Below are positions 24,596-36,200 of a stretch of 64,000 nucleotides of DNA, piece by piece. Made by a program: the position numbers and the translations under genes. Below the pieces are notes generated by a model. The model was not told the DNA's origin. It saw nothing but the letters and a program-made list of their open reading frames with translations, and did no database searches. The stretch lies in assembly GCA_004794655.1 (NCBI GenBank), contig SMMW01000006.1, positions 222,001 to 286,000 on the forward strand, given 5' to 3'. This DNA is from Marisa cornuarietis. Lineage: Eukaryota > Mollusca > Gastropoda > Architaenioglossa > Ampullariidae. Every line of letters begins with the position of its first letter. Position 1 is the stretch's first letter.

Positions 24596-27500
24596 ATATT
24601 ACGTTTGTATTTTTTATTATGTAAATATTGCTGTTTTTCCAAATCAGTTGAAGTATAACATAAAAGATGCTAGTTGCGCAGTGTAATCGCCAATATGGTC
24701 ATAACATTTATTAACTAATTTTAGTATAGAAAGTGAGCTAGAAAAAAACGTCGCTCTAGGAAACGTTTTTCTCAGCTGCAGTATCAGGTTTCGTCAGTAA
24801 AAGTGTTTAAGCTTTGCGTTTCGACTGGGAAAAGGACGACAGTCAAGGCAGTACTATTGTTTAAACGATGAAATATTGCTATCTCCTGCAATGTCTTGTT
24901 GTAAACGTGTGCTTCTATCTATGGTAGGTCCAGATACATACAAAGGGTGTACAGAGATGGAGTCCGCCGTCATAAATAACTGTAAGAGACAAGTGAAGTC
25001 AGTGTTCAAGGACGCATTTGGTGAAATGTCTTGTAAACCACATTTTACAGAAGAGGTTTGCAAGTAAGTCAGTAGAACTGTTTTATGTCTCTCTTATCTC
25101 CTTTCCAGTTTACTTGCTCTATGCACATGAACAGATTTGTACAGATTTGACGCTCAGATTTATAAATTCTACAATTTTGTACCTGTACATAATTAAAGAT
25201 AAAAAATTCCCCGAAATTAAAAATGTCAGGATTAAAATGTGTTCCCCAATGCCCAGTAATTTCCGTTGTACATGCAAAACTATTGTGAGAATAACATTAT
25301 TATCCCTTCATGCAACACCATGAGCGTGATAATTTTACCTGTGTTTATTGTAGTCATTATTCTTCTGACGATTATTCACTAATACTCATGGACTGCTCAA
25401 TATAAATCATCGGAAAAGTGCTGTGTAATTCTATGTTAATTTTTTTAACGAAATTGTTTGATTTACTTAGTGTGTCTGACAAACATTGCAGAGCGTACCA
25501 ATCCATGAAGATGTGTATCAAGAACGGCACTAAAGCGACATGCATAGCTTTGGAAGGAGATATGGCCAGCCAACCTGTCAGTACGTACTAAAATCTAATT
25601 TTGATTATCTCAAATTTACATTTACGATAAGCGACTGTCAAGCACAATGCGTTAATACGAGAAGATCAAAACCAATAATAGAAAATTTATTTTTTCAGTT
25701 AGAGAGGCATGCGTTCAGTAATTATTGTGTTTTAAAGGATCCATCGATATGTTTTTTAATCCTAATATTCTCCCTTCCCCTATAAAATTCTTTTATTTCA
25801 TATTTAAAATGCGTGTATAGTGTGTTTTTTTAAACAGAGATAAGGAAAGAGATCGATAAATTTTAAATAAGCCCTTAAGGACTAACATCAATATCTATGT
25901 TACTAGAAATAAAGCTTTTGCGTCATGATCCTGAGTTTAACCTTATGGTTATAAATTTCGCTACTCCTCATCGGCGGTGCTTTGTTCTTACGGCACTACC
26001 TCTCGACCCCAGAACTTCACAAAAAGCTGCAAAATTTTGTATACAGTTAAAAGCTTTTTAATATAAGAAATATGTCACAGGTGTTTTTCAAACGTTTCGT
26101 TTCCTTTAAAAATTATTGTTTATAAAGATTATCTAGCATTTCAAACAGTACTAAATTCAAATGTATATATATATATATATGTTTGTGTGTGCTAAATAAA
26201 TTTGAAATTTATGATAAGGATTAAAGGCTTGTGTAAAGTCAGAATGTAGTCATACATAAGTATTGCAGCTGTCAAGTTACATTTGAATTTTCTAGTTACG
26301 GGAATCAAGTGTACACCAAAGACCTTCGAAGAGACCTGCACTGCAGAGATGATGAGTATGTCCATTTTTTTCGTACGCATGGTGGTACTTATTGATACGT
26401 CTGCAAATCATAACAAAAACAGGCTATAGTAAAAATATGAGGGCATATAAGAAGACATAAAATGTAAACCAAAAACTAATCAAAAAGGCGAACAAGAGTG
26501 TTGGCGTAAGAAGGGACATTCTGGTCCAGTTTGACCAGTCGAAGGTCGAAGGTGTACTTTCTCCATCATAGTCTTGTTCCTCTGGCAGTTCCTCTGGTGT
26601 GTGGCGTACCACAGGGATCCGTTCTGGGTCCATTATTATTTTCTGTATATACTTCACAGCTTGGACAGGTAATTGAACGCTTTCAGATGGGACGACAATT
26701 CTTTGCGAACGATACACAGATTCTGAACAGTTTTCCCCCCGACCCAGCAGTGGCTAGGAATGCGCTTCAACGACTTGAATCTTGTTGTGTCGCGGTGAAG
26801 GCATGGATGACCAGAAATCGTCTTAAACTCAACGACGACAAGACAGAAGCGTTACTGTGCGGCCCCAGGGCCAGAAGGGAGCAGATCGGCATTAGTGCCG
26901 TGCAGGTCGGTGACGCCTCCATAGCCTTTGCTGACTGTGTACGGGACCTCGGGCTGTTTATTGATGCAGAGCTCTCCATGTGTAATCATGTTAGTTCTGT
27001 TGTGGCAAAATCCTACTACTTTTTGAGGACTTTAGGTAGACTACGGCCCATGCTGACTCAAGCTGCTGCCAAATCACTTGCTGTGGCTACCATCATATCA
27101 AGATTAGACTACTGTAATAGTGCATTGCGGGGTATACCTGCTACGCAGTTGGATCGACTCCAAAGAGTTCAAAACACAGCCGCCAGGATTGTCACCCGTG
27201 CAAAGTCGTCCACTGAGCACATCACGCCTATCCTACAGAGCCTTCACTGGCTCCCAGTAAAAAAGCGCATTGATCACAAAGTGCTTTCGATTGCACAGTC
27301 CTGCATGTTTAAAACTGCTCCTGAATATTTACAAGAGGTAGTTCCTCCCTACCGGCCGTCACGTGGTCTGCACTCTGGCTCCCAGTCACGCTTCTGTCTC
27401 CCTGCAGTGGAAGACACTAACAAGAAGCGCACTGGAGCCAGGGCCTTCAAAAACGCGGCACCTAAACTGTGGAATGCGCTGCCATCGTCATTGTCCACCA

Positions 27501-30255
27501 TCACCTCACCAACCACGTTTCGAAAAAGGCTGAAGACCCATCTGTTTATTTAAGACGGACATAAACTTAAACAACCAAGCAACACTTGTGTCTTTATGTT
27601 TTACTTTCCTAGTGTTTATCTACTTATTTACTTTATTTTTTTTCTTATTTTTTTATTTATTTTGTTTTTGCTGCGCAATGAGCATTCTTCCGAATGGATA
27701 CCTGCGCATTACAAATGGACATCATCATCATCATCATCCCGCCGTACCACTCCAAAACAGAAATTCCTTCATGACCGGGTGGTATGTGTAGCCAGGCCAG
27801 TTGCACAACACATTTATAATTTTCAACACTTTCAAGCCTTAACTCTTTTTAGATAATTAGTTTAAAGTGCACACCACAATTTTATAATTTTTAAAACTAA
27901 AACTGCTTTAAGTAAGATAAAGTTGTTTAAGTCTTACTTTCCATCCTGTCAGTACAATTTTTTGTATGTTTTTCTGCAATGCATCAAAATGGCTATAGAG
28001 AGATTTTCCTTCTTTAGAACAGTTTTAAGGTTTAGAAACGTGTTGTGCAACTGGCCCCTGAGCTAGAGGATGTACTGGCTGTGACCTACTTCCTGTGGGC
28101 ATGACCTACACCCAGCACAGTCTGTGAAGGGCGCGCAAGATTATGGCTGATGTATCGCACCCGACTAATGGCCTGTTCTGTCTCATGCCCTCTGGGGTCA
28201 AGTATAGACTCGTCCGATTCCGAACTTACCGGTTGAGAAATAGCTTCCTTCCTGGAGCAATAGCCTGCCTGAACTCCGCTGGGTGTCGGGAACAATATTA
28301 TCTAAATATTTTCTTTCTGCTGTCTGGGAGGGTCATTCAGCGGTGACTGTTGGCGAGCAAGCATCCATGTGTGTCTGCTCCATGTGTTTTGGTATCTATG
28401 GTGGCTCTGCAGTGTAGGGGTCATGTCCAGTCAATGTGAGAAGTATCTGAGTATGTGCTAGAAAGGGAGTGTGGAAGAGAGAGAGAGCATGTGAAAAAGA
28501 GGGGTAGTCTGTACATACGTGCGTATTTATGTGGTGGAAATTTACGGGGTGTATATAACTAACAGCGAGAGTAGTAGTGTCCGCAAGTATTATTGTGAGT
28601 AAGATCAGTTTTTGTCGAAAATTAGCGAGCATCATTACGTCAAATTTCTCGTGTACTATCATTTGTTCAATAAATGTATTCTAATTCTCATTCTTAAAAG
28701 TGAAGAGGAAGGCAATATTGTTTTTAGCAGGCAACAAGTTAAAAAGTCTATGCTAGTCAATCAGTGTGTTGAACTCGAAAGATGTATGGCTTTTGTGGCT
28801 GAATAAATGCACAAGCGAGCAAGCATCAATAGCAGTGCAGAAACTAAAAACTGATAAGATTCTTAGACGAGGAAAACAAATGTGCGTTACGAGATAATGT
28901 AATAAGTCAGCCTTAAACACATTTTCATACTATTGCAAATAGAAAATATCCAAAGGATATGGAAGATGATGAGGATGGTTTTATATTATTTTGAAATCGC
29001 TGCTTACCCAAAACAGCTTTGGTATGATATAGGCTTTAAATATTCACCGAGAACTCATTGCTAGCTCAATGGCAGCGGCAAAGCAGATATATATCTATAT
29101 ATGAATGAGGTACAGCTCGAAGAAAAAAGCAGCGTCAAAAACTTGGGAGCCACCCTCTCAACGCCAGATATCGGCATCAGGATCGCAACAGCAATAGCGG
29201 CAATGGCTAGACTAGAGGGGATCTGGCATAGCCACAAGTTAAGGTTTACTACCGAGTACAAGCTGTACAAATCCCTGGTAGTGCCGATACTGCTCTACGG
29301 ATGCGATACTGCGATACGGGGAATCTGCTCTCCCAAACGGAAAGGACAAAGCAGCCATTCGAGAACAAGTGCCTAAGGAGGCTGCTCCGGATGTCATACA
29401 ACTAACAAATACCAACGATTTTGTGCGAAACAAGATTGCCATACTCGTAGGACACCACAAACCTCTACTTTCATCTTTCAAGCAACTTAAGCTGGTCTTC
29501 TTTGGCCATGTAACCCGGCACGACACCTTTTTCGACGACTATCTTTCAAGGCACCTTAGAAGGCAGAGAATAAACTGGCTTACTAACGTCAAAGACTGGA
29601 TTGGTCGTCCTGTACAGGACCTGATGACTATATCCTCAAATAAGCAAGAATGGTGGCCCTGTCAGCTCCCGCGTCTATATGTGTTCCCCCAACGACAGAT
29701 GCCGGTCAAGTGACGACTGACTGAGTGACTATTGCTAGCTCTATGATAGAATGTGGGATATACAGAACATCACTATACGAACGTGTCTTCCAGCAGCATT
29801 GTCAACACTTATCAGCTAAAGCTTACAGGGATTTTTCTCGGCAGCAGTATCAAGTTTCATCAGTTAAAGTGTTTAAGCTTTGCATTTCGACTGGGAAAAA
29901 GACGACAGTCAAGGCCGTACTGTTGTTTAAAACCCTTTGATTGCCAGATGATAACGAAGAACGTGTACATGCCAGTGCCGTGGAATTTTTATGATTTTTA
30001 TTATTTTAAAAAAAACCCTGGAGCTCCGGAGATGCAAAAAAAACATAAAAAACCTGTATAATTCATACACAAAACTGATCTTGCTAATGAATGAGACCAA
30101 GAAAGACCAAAAAAAAAATTTTATTTGATTGTTAAATTTATTCAAATATATTTTTCTAGAAAAACTAAATGCGAAAACATTGTCACATTACAGTCAAGTA
30201 GTCAGAGTAATTCTTCACTTCAAACCAGAATTACTTCTGTGGATTTTACTCAGAA

Positions 30256-30286
<31 letters not shown>

Positions 30287-33200
30287 GTAATAGTGAAGAT
30301 TTTTATAGCGCATATTCACACTCATAGAGAGCATGCTCTTAGCGCTTAAAACGAGGAAGAGACGTGGACTAAGTAGACACAGAACAAAGGGACGAAAGAA
30401 AACGACAGTACTGACGAAAACAGAAAACAAAAGGCATCAAGTAACAGGAACAGAAAAATATAGTGATTCTGCGAGAAAGATTGGTAAAGTAGCAAGAGGG
30501 AAGGGGGCGGGGTTAAGAAGGACGAGCATTGTGTGGACTGTGTTAGGAGAAATGCTCAAGGAAGAGGTGCGTTTTCAGTGCAAAATGCAAAAATACAGCG
30601 TGGATAAAGTTCAGGGTTTACTGTTTGTTGAAAACCTCAACTCATTTTATAAAAAATATTCCGTACTCAGAGTAATTCTTGACTTCAAACCAGTATTACT
30701 TCTGTGGATTTCAATTATTCAGAAAGTGACAAAGCCTGGATTAAGATCAGGTTTACTGTTTGTTGAAAACCTCAACTCATTTTTCATAAAAATGTTCCCA
30801 CTTCACCAACTCCTGCCATGAGGAACCTGAGAGATTCATCTTAACGGTTCATGTAGTTCATTCACACACGTCACAAGCACTGTCATTTCAAACACAAACT
30901 CAGCATTTATAAACAAAAGCTTCTTTTCCACATTCTGCTGCTCTGAAATTCTGCTTTGAAATATTTTGTTTCCAGTAGGCAAGCTTGCTGTGATAAAAGG
31001 GGTAGCAGGGGTAAAATCCCCTTCAAAACGTGCAGTTAAATTCCTCGTGGTGGTGTTTTGCCCACCCCCTTCCCTTGTCACGCCCCCTTTCACCACCTGC
31101 AGCTCGACCCTCTTTGTTGTGCTCCTGTCTGCTGGAATTCGTTTCCTACTTTTGGATATCAATGGTGTAACAAATTCACCACCGTCTGTCTCACTGCTGT
31201 CGTCGTAACTTTCTTCTACATTTCTTTGATCAAAATCGAGATCGCTGTCGCTGTCATCAGAATGATGAGAATCCGAATCTTCTTCTTTCATAACTAACAC
31301 AACACTGTCGTCACTTTCACTGCCATCCCGTTCCTGATCCAGGGAATCCACCGATTCTAGATTATCCGAATCCTTGTTTGTGATCTCTGCTACGGCCTCT
31401 TGTAGTGTGTACGGCCTCCTGTAGCCTGTGATTTCGCCTCTCGTCCCAGCAATCGCATCGTCTGCCGTGATACTGCATGTGCGGTTGGAAAACTCTAGAG
31501 CGGGGTCTCTGTATTTACAGCCCGATAAAACACCAATCAAACCACGCAACGCGTCAGAGTCAGTGCTAAAATTAGAGGGAATCCCATTTCTGCCGATCGT
31601 TGAACAGCCGTTATCCATACGTCACTCCAGTCCCCGCTAAAAATAAAACAAGTCACCGACCGAATATTCAGTCGGTGCCATCTAGCGTACATGTGTTTCC
31701 CGACCGAATATTCGGTCGGAAGCACTCAAAGGGTTAAACGATAGAATATTGTGATCTCCTACAATGTCTTGTTGTAAACGTGTGCTTCTATCTATGGCAG
31801 GTCCAGATACATACAAAGGGTGTACAGAGTCGGAGTCCGCCGTCATAAATAACTGTAAGAGACAAGTGAAGTCAGTGTTCAAGGACGCATTTGGTGAAAC
31901 GTCTTGTAAACCACATTTTACAGAAGAGGTTTGCAAGTAAGTCAGTAGAACTGTTTTATGTCTCTCTTATCTCCTTTCCAGTTTACTTGCTCTATGCACA
32001 TGAACAGATTTGTACAGATTTGACGCTCAGATTTATAAATTCTACAATTTTGTACCTGTACATAATTAAGATAAACAAAAATTTCCCCGAAAATGAAAAT
32101 GTCAGGATTAAAATGTGTTCCCCAATGCCCAGTAATTTCCGTTGTACATGCAAAACTATTGTGAGAATAACATTATTATCACTTCATGCAACACCATGAG
32201 CTTGATAATTTTACCTGTGTTTATTGTAGTCATTCTTCTTCTGACGATTATTCAATAATACTCATGGACTGCTCAATATAAATCATCGGAAAAGTGCTGT
32301 GTAATTCTATGTTAATTTTTTTAACGAAATTGTTTGATTTACTTAGTGTCTCTGACAAACATTGCAGAACGTACCAATCCATGAAGATGTGTATCAAGAA
32401 CGGCACTAAAGCGACATGCATAGCTTTGGAAGGAGATATGGCCAGCCAACCTATCAGTACGTACTAAAATCTAACTTTGATTATCTGGAATTTACATTTA
32501 CGATAAGCGACTGTCAAGCACAATGTTTTAATACGAGATCAAAACCAATAATAGAAAATTTTATTTTTTCAGTTAGAGAGACATCAAGCATTATAAACAA
32601 TAATTCCTCTACCGCAGTAGAGCTAGAGTCATGCGTTCAGTAATTACTGTGTTTTAAAGGGTCCATCGATATTTTATAATCACAATATTCTCCCTTCCCC
32701 TCTAAAATTCTTTCATTTCATATTTAAAATGCGTGTATTGTGCGTTTTTTTTAACAGAGATAAGGAAAGAGATTGATAAATTTTAAATACGCCCTTAAAG
32801 TCAGAATGTAATCATAATTAAGTATTGCAACTGTCAAGTTTCATTTGAATTTTCTAGTGATCGGAATCAAGTGTACACCAAAGACCTTCGAAGAGACCTG
32901 CACTGCAGAGATGATGAGTATGTCTTTTTTTTCGTACGCATGGTGCTACTTATTGATACGTATGCAAATCATAACCAAAACAGGCTATAGTAAAAATATG
33001 ACGGAATGTGATAAGAAATAAAATGTAAACCAAAAACTAATCAAAAAGCAAACAAGAGTGCAGTACTGGACAGAAGTTTCCACTATGTAAAGCTGATTAG
33101 CAGGTCAAACACATTACCTTTTGATAAGTTCGGTCTCTCCCAGTCAATGTGCTTCTGGATCCTTGAATTTCTCTTTCACCGATTCCAAAGAGTAAGAGTC

Positions 33201-36200
33201 AACGACCTCTTGTCATTCATCTTGGTTCTCAGTACAGGCACACTACAAGGTTGGGTCCTTTCTCCATTTCTGCTCTGCCTTTTTATCGAGTGTGTGTCAG
33301 CTCACAGATCAATACGGAAGGATGAAGGTTGCTGTTGACACGACGGTGGCGGGTCTCATCGCGAATAATAAGGACTCTGAGTACGGCCAAGAAGTGGATC
33401 ACCTGTTGTTGCAACGATAATGCTCTGAAGCTCAATGTTTCTAAACCGAATTGACGACCGTTGATTTCCGCAGGAACAGAGGTCCTATTGAGCCTTTCAC
33501 CCTCTCGCTGTCTCATTGCTAGCTCAATGGCAGCGGCAAAGCAGATATATATCTATATATGAATGAGGTACAGCTCGAAGAAAAAAGCAGCTTCATATAC
33601 TTGGGAGCCACCCTCTCCACGCCAGATATCGGCATTAGGATCGCAACAGCAACAGCGGCAATGGCTACACTAGAGGGGATCTGGCATAGCCACAAGTTAA
33701 GGTTCACTACCAAGTACAAGCTGTACAAATCCCTGGTAGTGCCGATACTGCTCTACGGATGCGATACGTGGAATCTGCTCGCCAAAGCTTAAAGGAGAAT
33801 ACAGGCATTCGAGAACAAGTGCCTGAGGAGGCTGCTCCGGATCTCATACAAAGAATATAAAACCAACGACTTTGTGCGAAACAAGATTGCCACAGTCGAA
33901 GGACACCACAAACCTCTATTTTCATCTGTCAAGCAACGTAATCTGGTCTTCTTTGGCCATGTAACCCGGCTCATTGCTAGCTTACCTTTTTCGACGACTA
34001 TATTTCAAGGCACCTTGGAGGGCAAAGAATGAACTGGCTTTCAAACTTCAAAGACTGGATTGGTCGTCCTGTACAGGACCTGATGACTATATCCCCAATG
34101 GGTAAGTATGGCGGCCCTGTCAGCTCCCGCGTCTATCCATGTGCTCCCCCAACGACGGATGCTGGTCAAGTGACGACTGACTGACTATATCTAGCTTTAG
34201 AATAGAAAGTGGGATATACAGAACATCACTATACGAAACGTGTCTTCCAGCAGCATTGTCAACACTTATCAGCAAAGGCTTACAGGGATTTTTCGGGTTT
34301 TCGCTAGGAAAAGAATGAGGAAGGACGTAGTGTGGTTTAAGTAATGAAATGCTGTTAACTTCTGCAATGTCTTGCTTTTAAACTCGTGCTTCTCTCTATA
34401 TCACGTTCATAAGGATATACAGGGTGTACAGAGCAGGAGACCTACGTCATAAATCAGTGTAAGATGAATGCGAAGCCAGTGTTTGTGAAGTCATTTGGTG
34501 AAATGTCCTGTGAACCAAATTTATCCAAAGAGGTCTGCAAGTAAGTCAATGGTCCTATTAATTGCTTTTGGGATCGTCTGCATCATCACTCGTTTTTCAC
34601 CCCTTACATAGTCTGCTACATGCTTTATCTATCTATATTTCTATATTATAATTATACAGATTTGTATATGTGCAGAGCATACTTGTTCTGAGGATTAAGA
34701 TTATGTGCATGTAAGGGTCAGTATTCTTGAACTTGATTTTACTATGTCTTTTTATTATAGAATTAGCCAACAGAAATACTTTTCCTAATGCAATTTTATA
34801 CGTTTATAATAATAATTAAAGTATATTAATTTTCTGGTGTGAACATTGCAGTGAGTATGGATCCATGAAGACGTGTATCAGCAGCGGCACCAGCAAGACT
34901 TGCATGCCTTTAGAAGGCGCGATGAGCAAAGAGCCTATCAGTATGTCTTGAAATCTCACTTTGATGATCATAAATTTACATATGTTATACGAATGTAAAG
35001 CAAAATTCACAAGAAGGAAATGATTAGCACTAAAGTATATTATCGATTTTTAGATTAGGTAAACATCAACACAGCAATAGTTGCCAATATTGGTGGCATA
35101 AAATTGTGGATTTTTTGTGGAAAGATAGAAATTATTCACCTCAAAGACATTAAAGTATATGTAAGGAATTCACTTGAATGGTAATACATTTCCCTTTTCT
35201 TGTTGTGCGATTCCATCATGGTTGTATTGTGCTTTCTGCACTACCTCACATCTTTAGAATTTTACATTCAGAGACGAATAATTATCACGAGTTAGAATTC
35301 TGTTCTAAAGTTAAAAGCTTTTTGCGTATAGTAAACTATGTCGCAGCTTCTTGCAACAGGTTTGTTTTCTGTGAAAATTTACTGTTCTATCATCTGTCTT
35401 TTATTTCACATACTTTGAATGAGTATATACAAATATATTAATCAAGACTGTGCCTATGAAACTAACGGCAAGAATAATCCACTAGGAGTTAAGTTTTTCA
35501 ACTGTTCAGTTACATTATTTTTCAGTGACAGGAGTCAATTGTACACCGAAGATGTTTGAAGTTAATTGTAAGCCAGTTACCACAGGTAAGTCCATATCTT
35601 CTTGCGCACTGTATTCTGTTTATCCATAAACAAGTATGACCATAAAAAATCTCAGTTAAAAACAACAATTAAACTTTTTTGATTATGCCAATGTTTGAAG
35701 CTGAAAAAGTGTCAAAATGTAAACAATCAGTTTACAGTTTCTGCATTAGAACATATTTTATTTCTATAAAATGTATTTTATATATCTTTGACTTCCACAA
35801 ACAGGAGGCAGTGAATCAACGCGATATCATTACTGACTAAGCTGTTTAATGGCCTAACATTTTATTGTAGACATCTATAATAATCATTATATTACATTAT
35901 AGTTCATATTATTTGTATAGGATTATATGATTTTTCTCAAATTTGCAGATGCACAAGATCCTTCAGGTGAGTAGACGTGTTGCTTATAAATCAATCGCTT
36001 CAGTTTATCCAAGCATCCACTAATATAGTCGCATGCTCCACAAACAAGACTTTTCATACATTTATTTATACTTTAGTTCATTTATTTAAACACTCATTTT
36101 CTCACTAAAACTACTCATACTTAGACTACAATAGTATTTACACTCAATCTCACTTTCACTCACTTATTGTTCACTTGAACTAATAGATTAACACAGATTA

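Larger units (their letters stand above)
29931..31733 (-). mobile_element. piggyBac-like element in a TTAA target duplication
   Basis: Bounded by TTAA at 29927-29930 and 31734-31737. Ends are CCCTTTGA on the left (after an extra AA) and TCAAAGGG on the right. The uninterrupted site is visible in module 5 (GTTTAAACGATG near 24860). Next to the right end are two large palindromes. The element is about 1.8 kb including a nested LINE tail, so it is internally deleted. It lies just before exon A of module 6. Confidence 0.75.

Noticed and set aside
31966..32199. Two related open frames of about 100 codons, near 25018-25323 and 31891-32199
   Set aside because: They run out of exon A through the donor into the intron in modules 5 and 6. 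Their similarity reflects the unit duplication, and there is no selection signature visible by eye.
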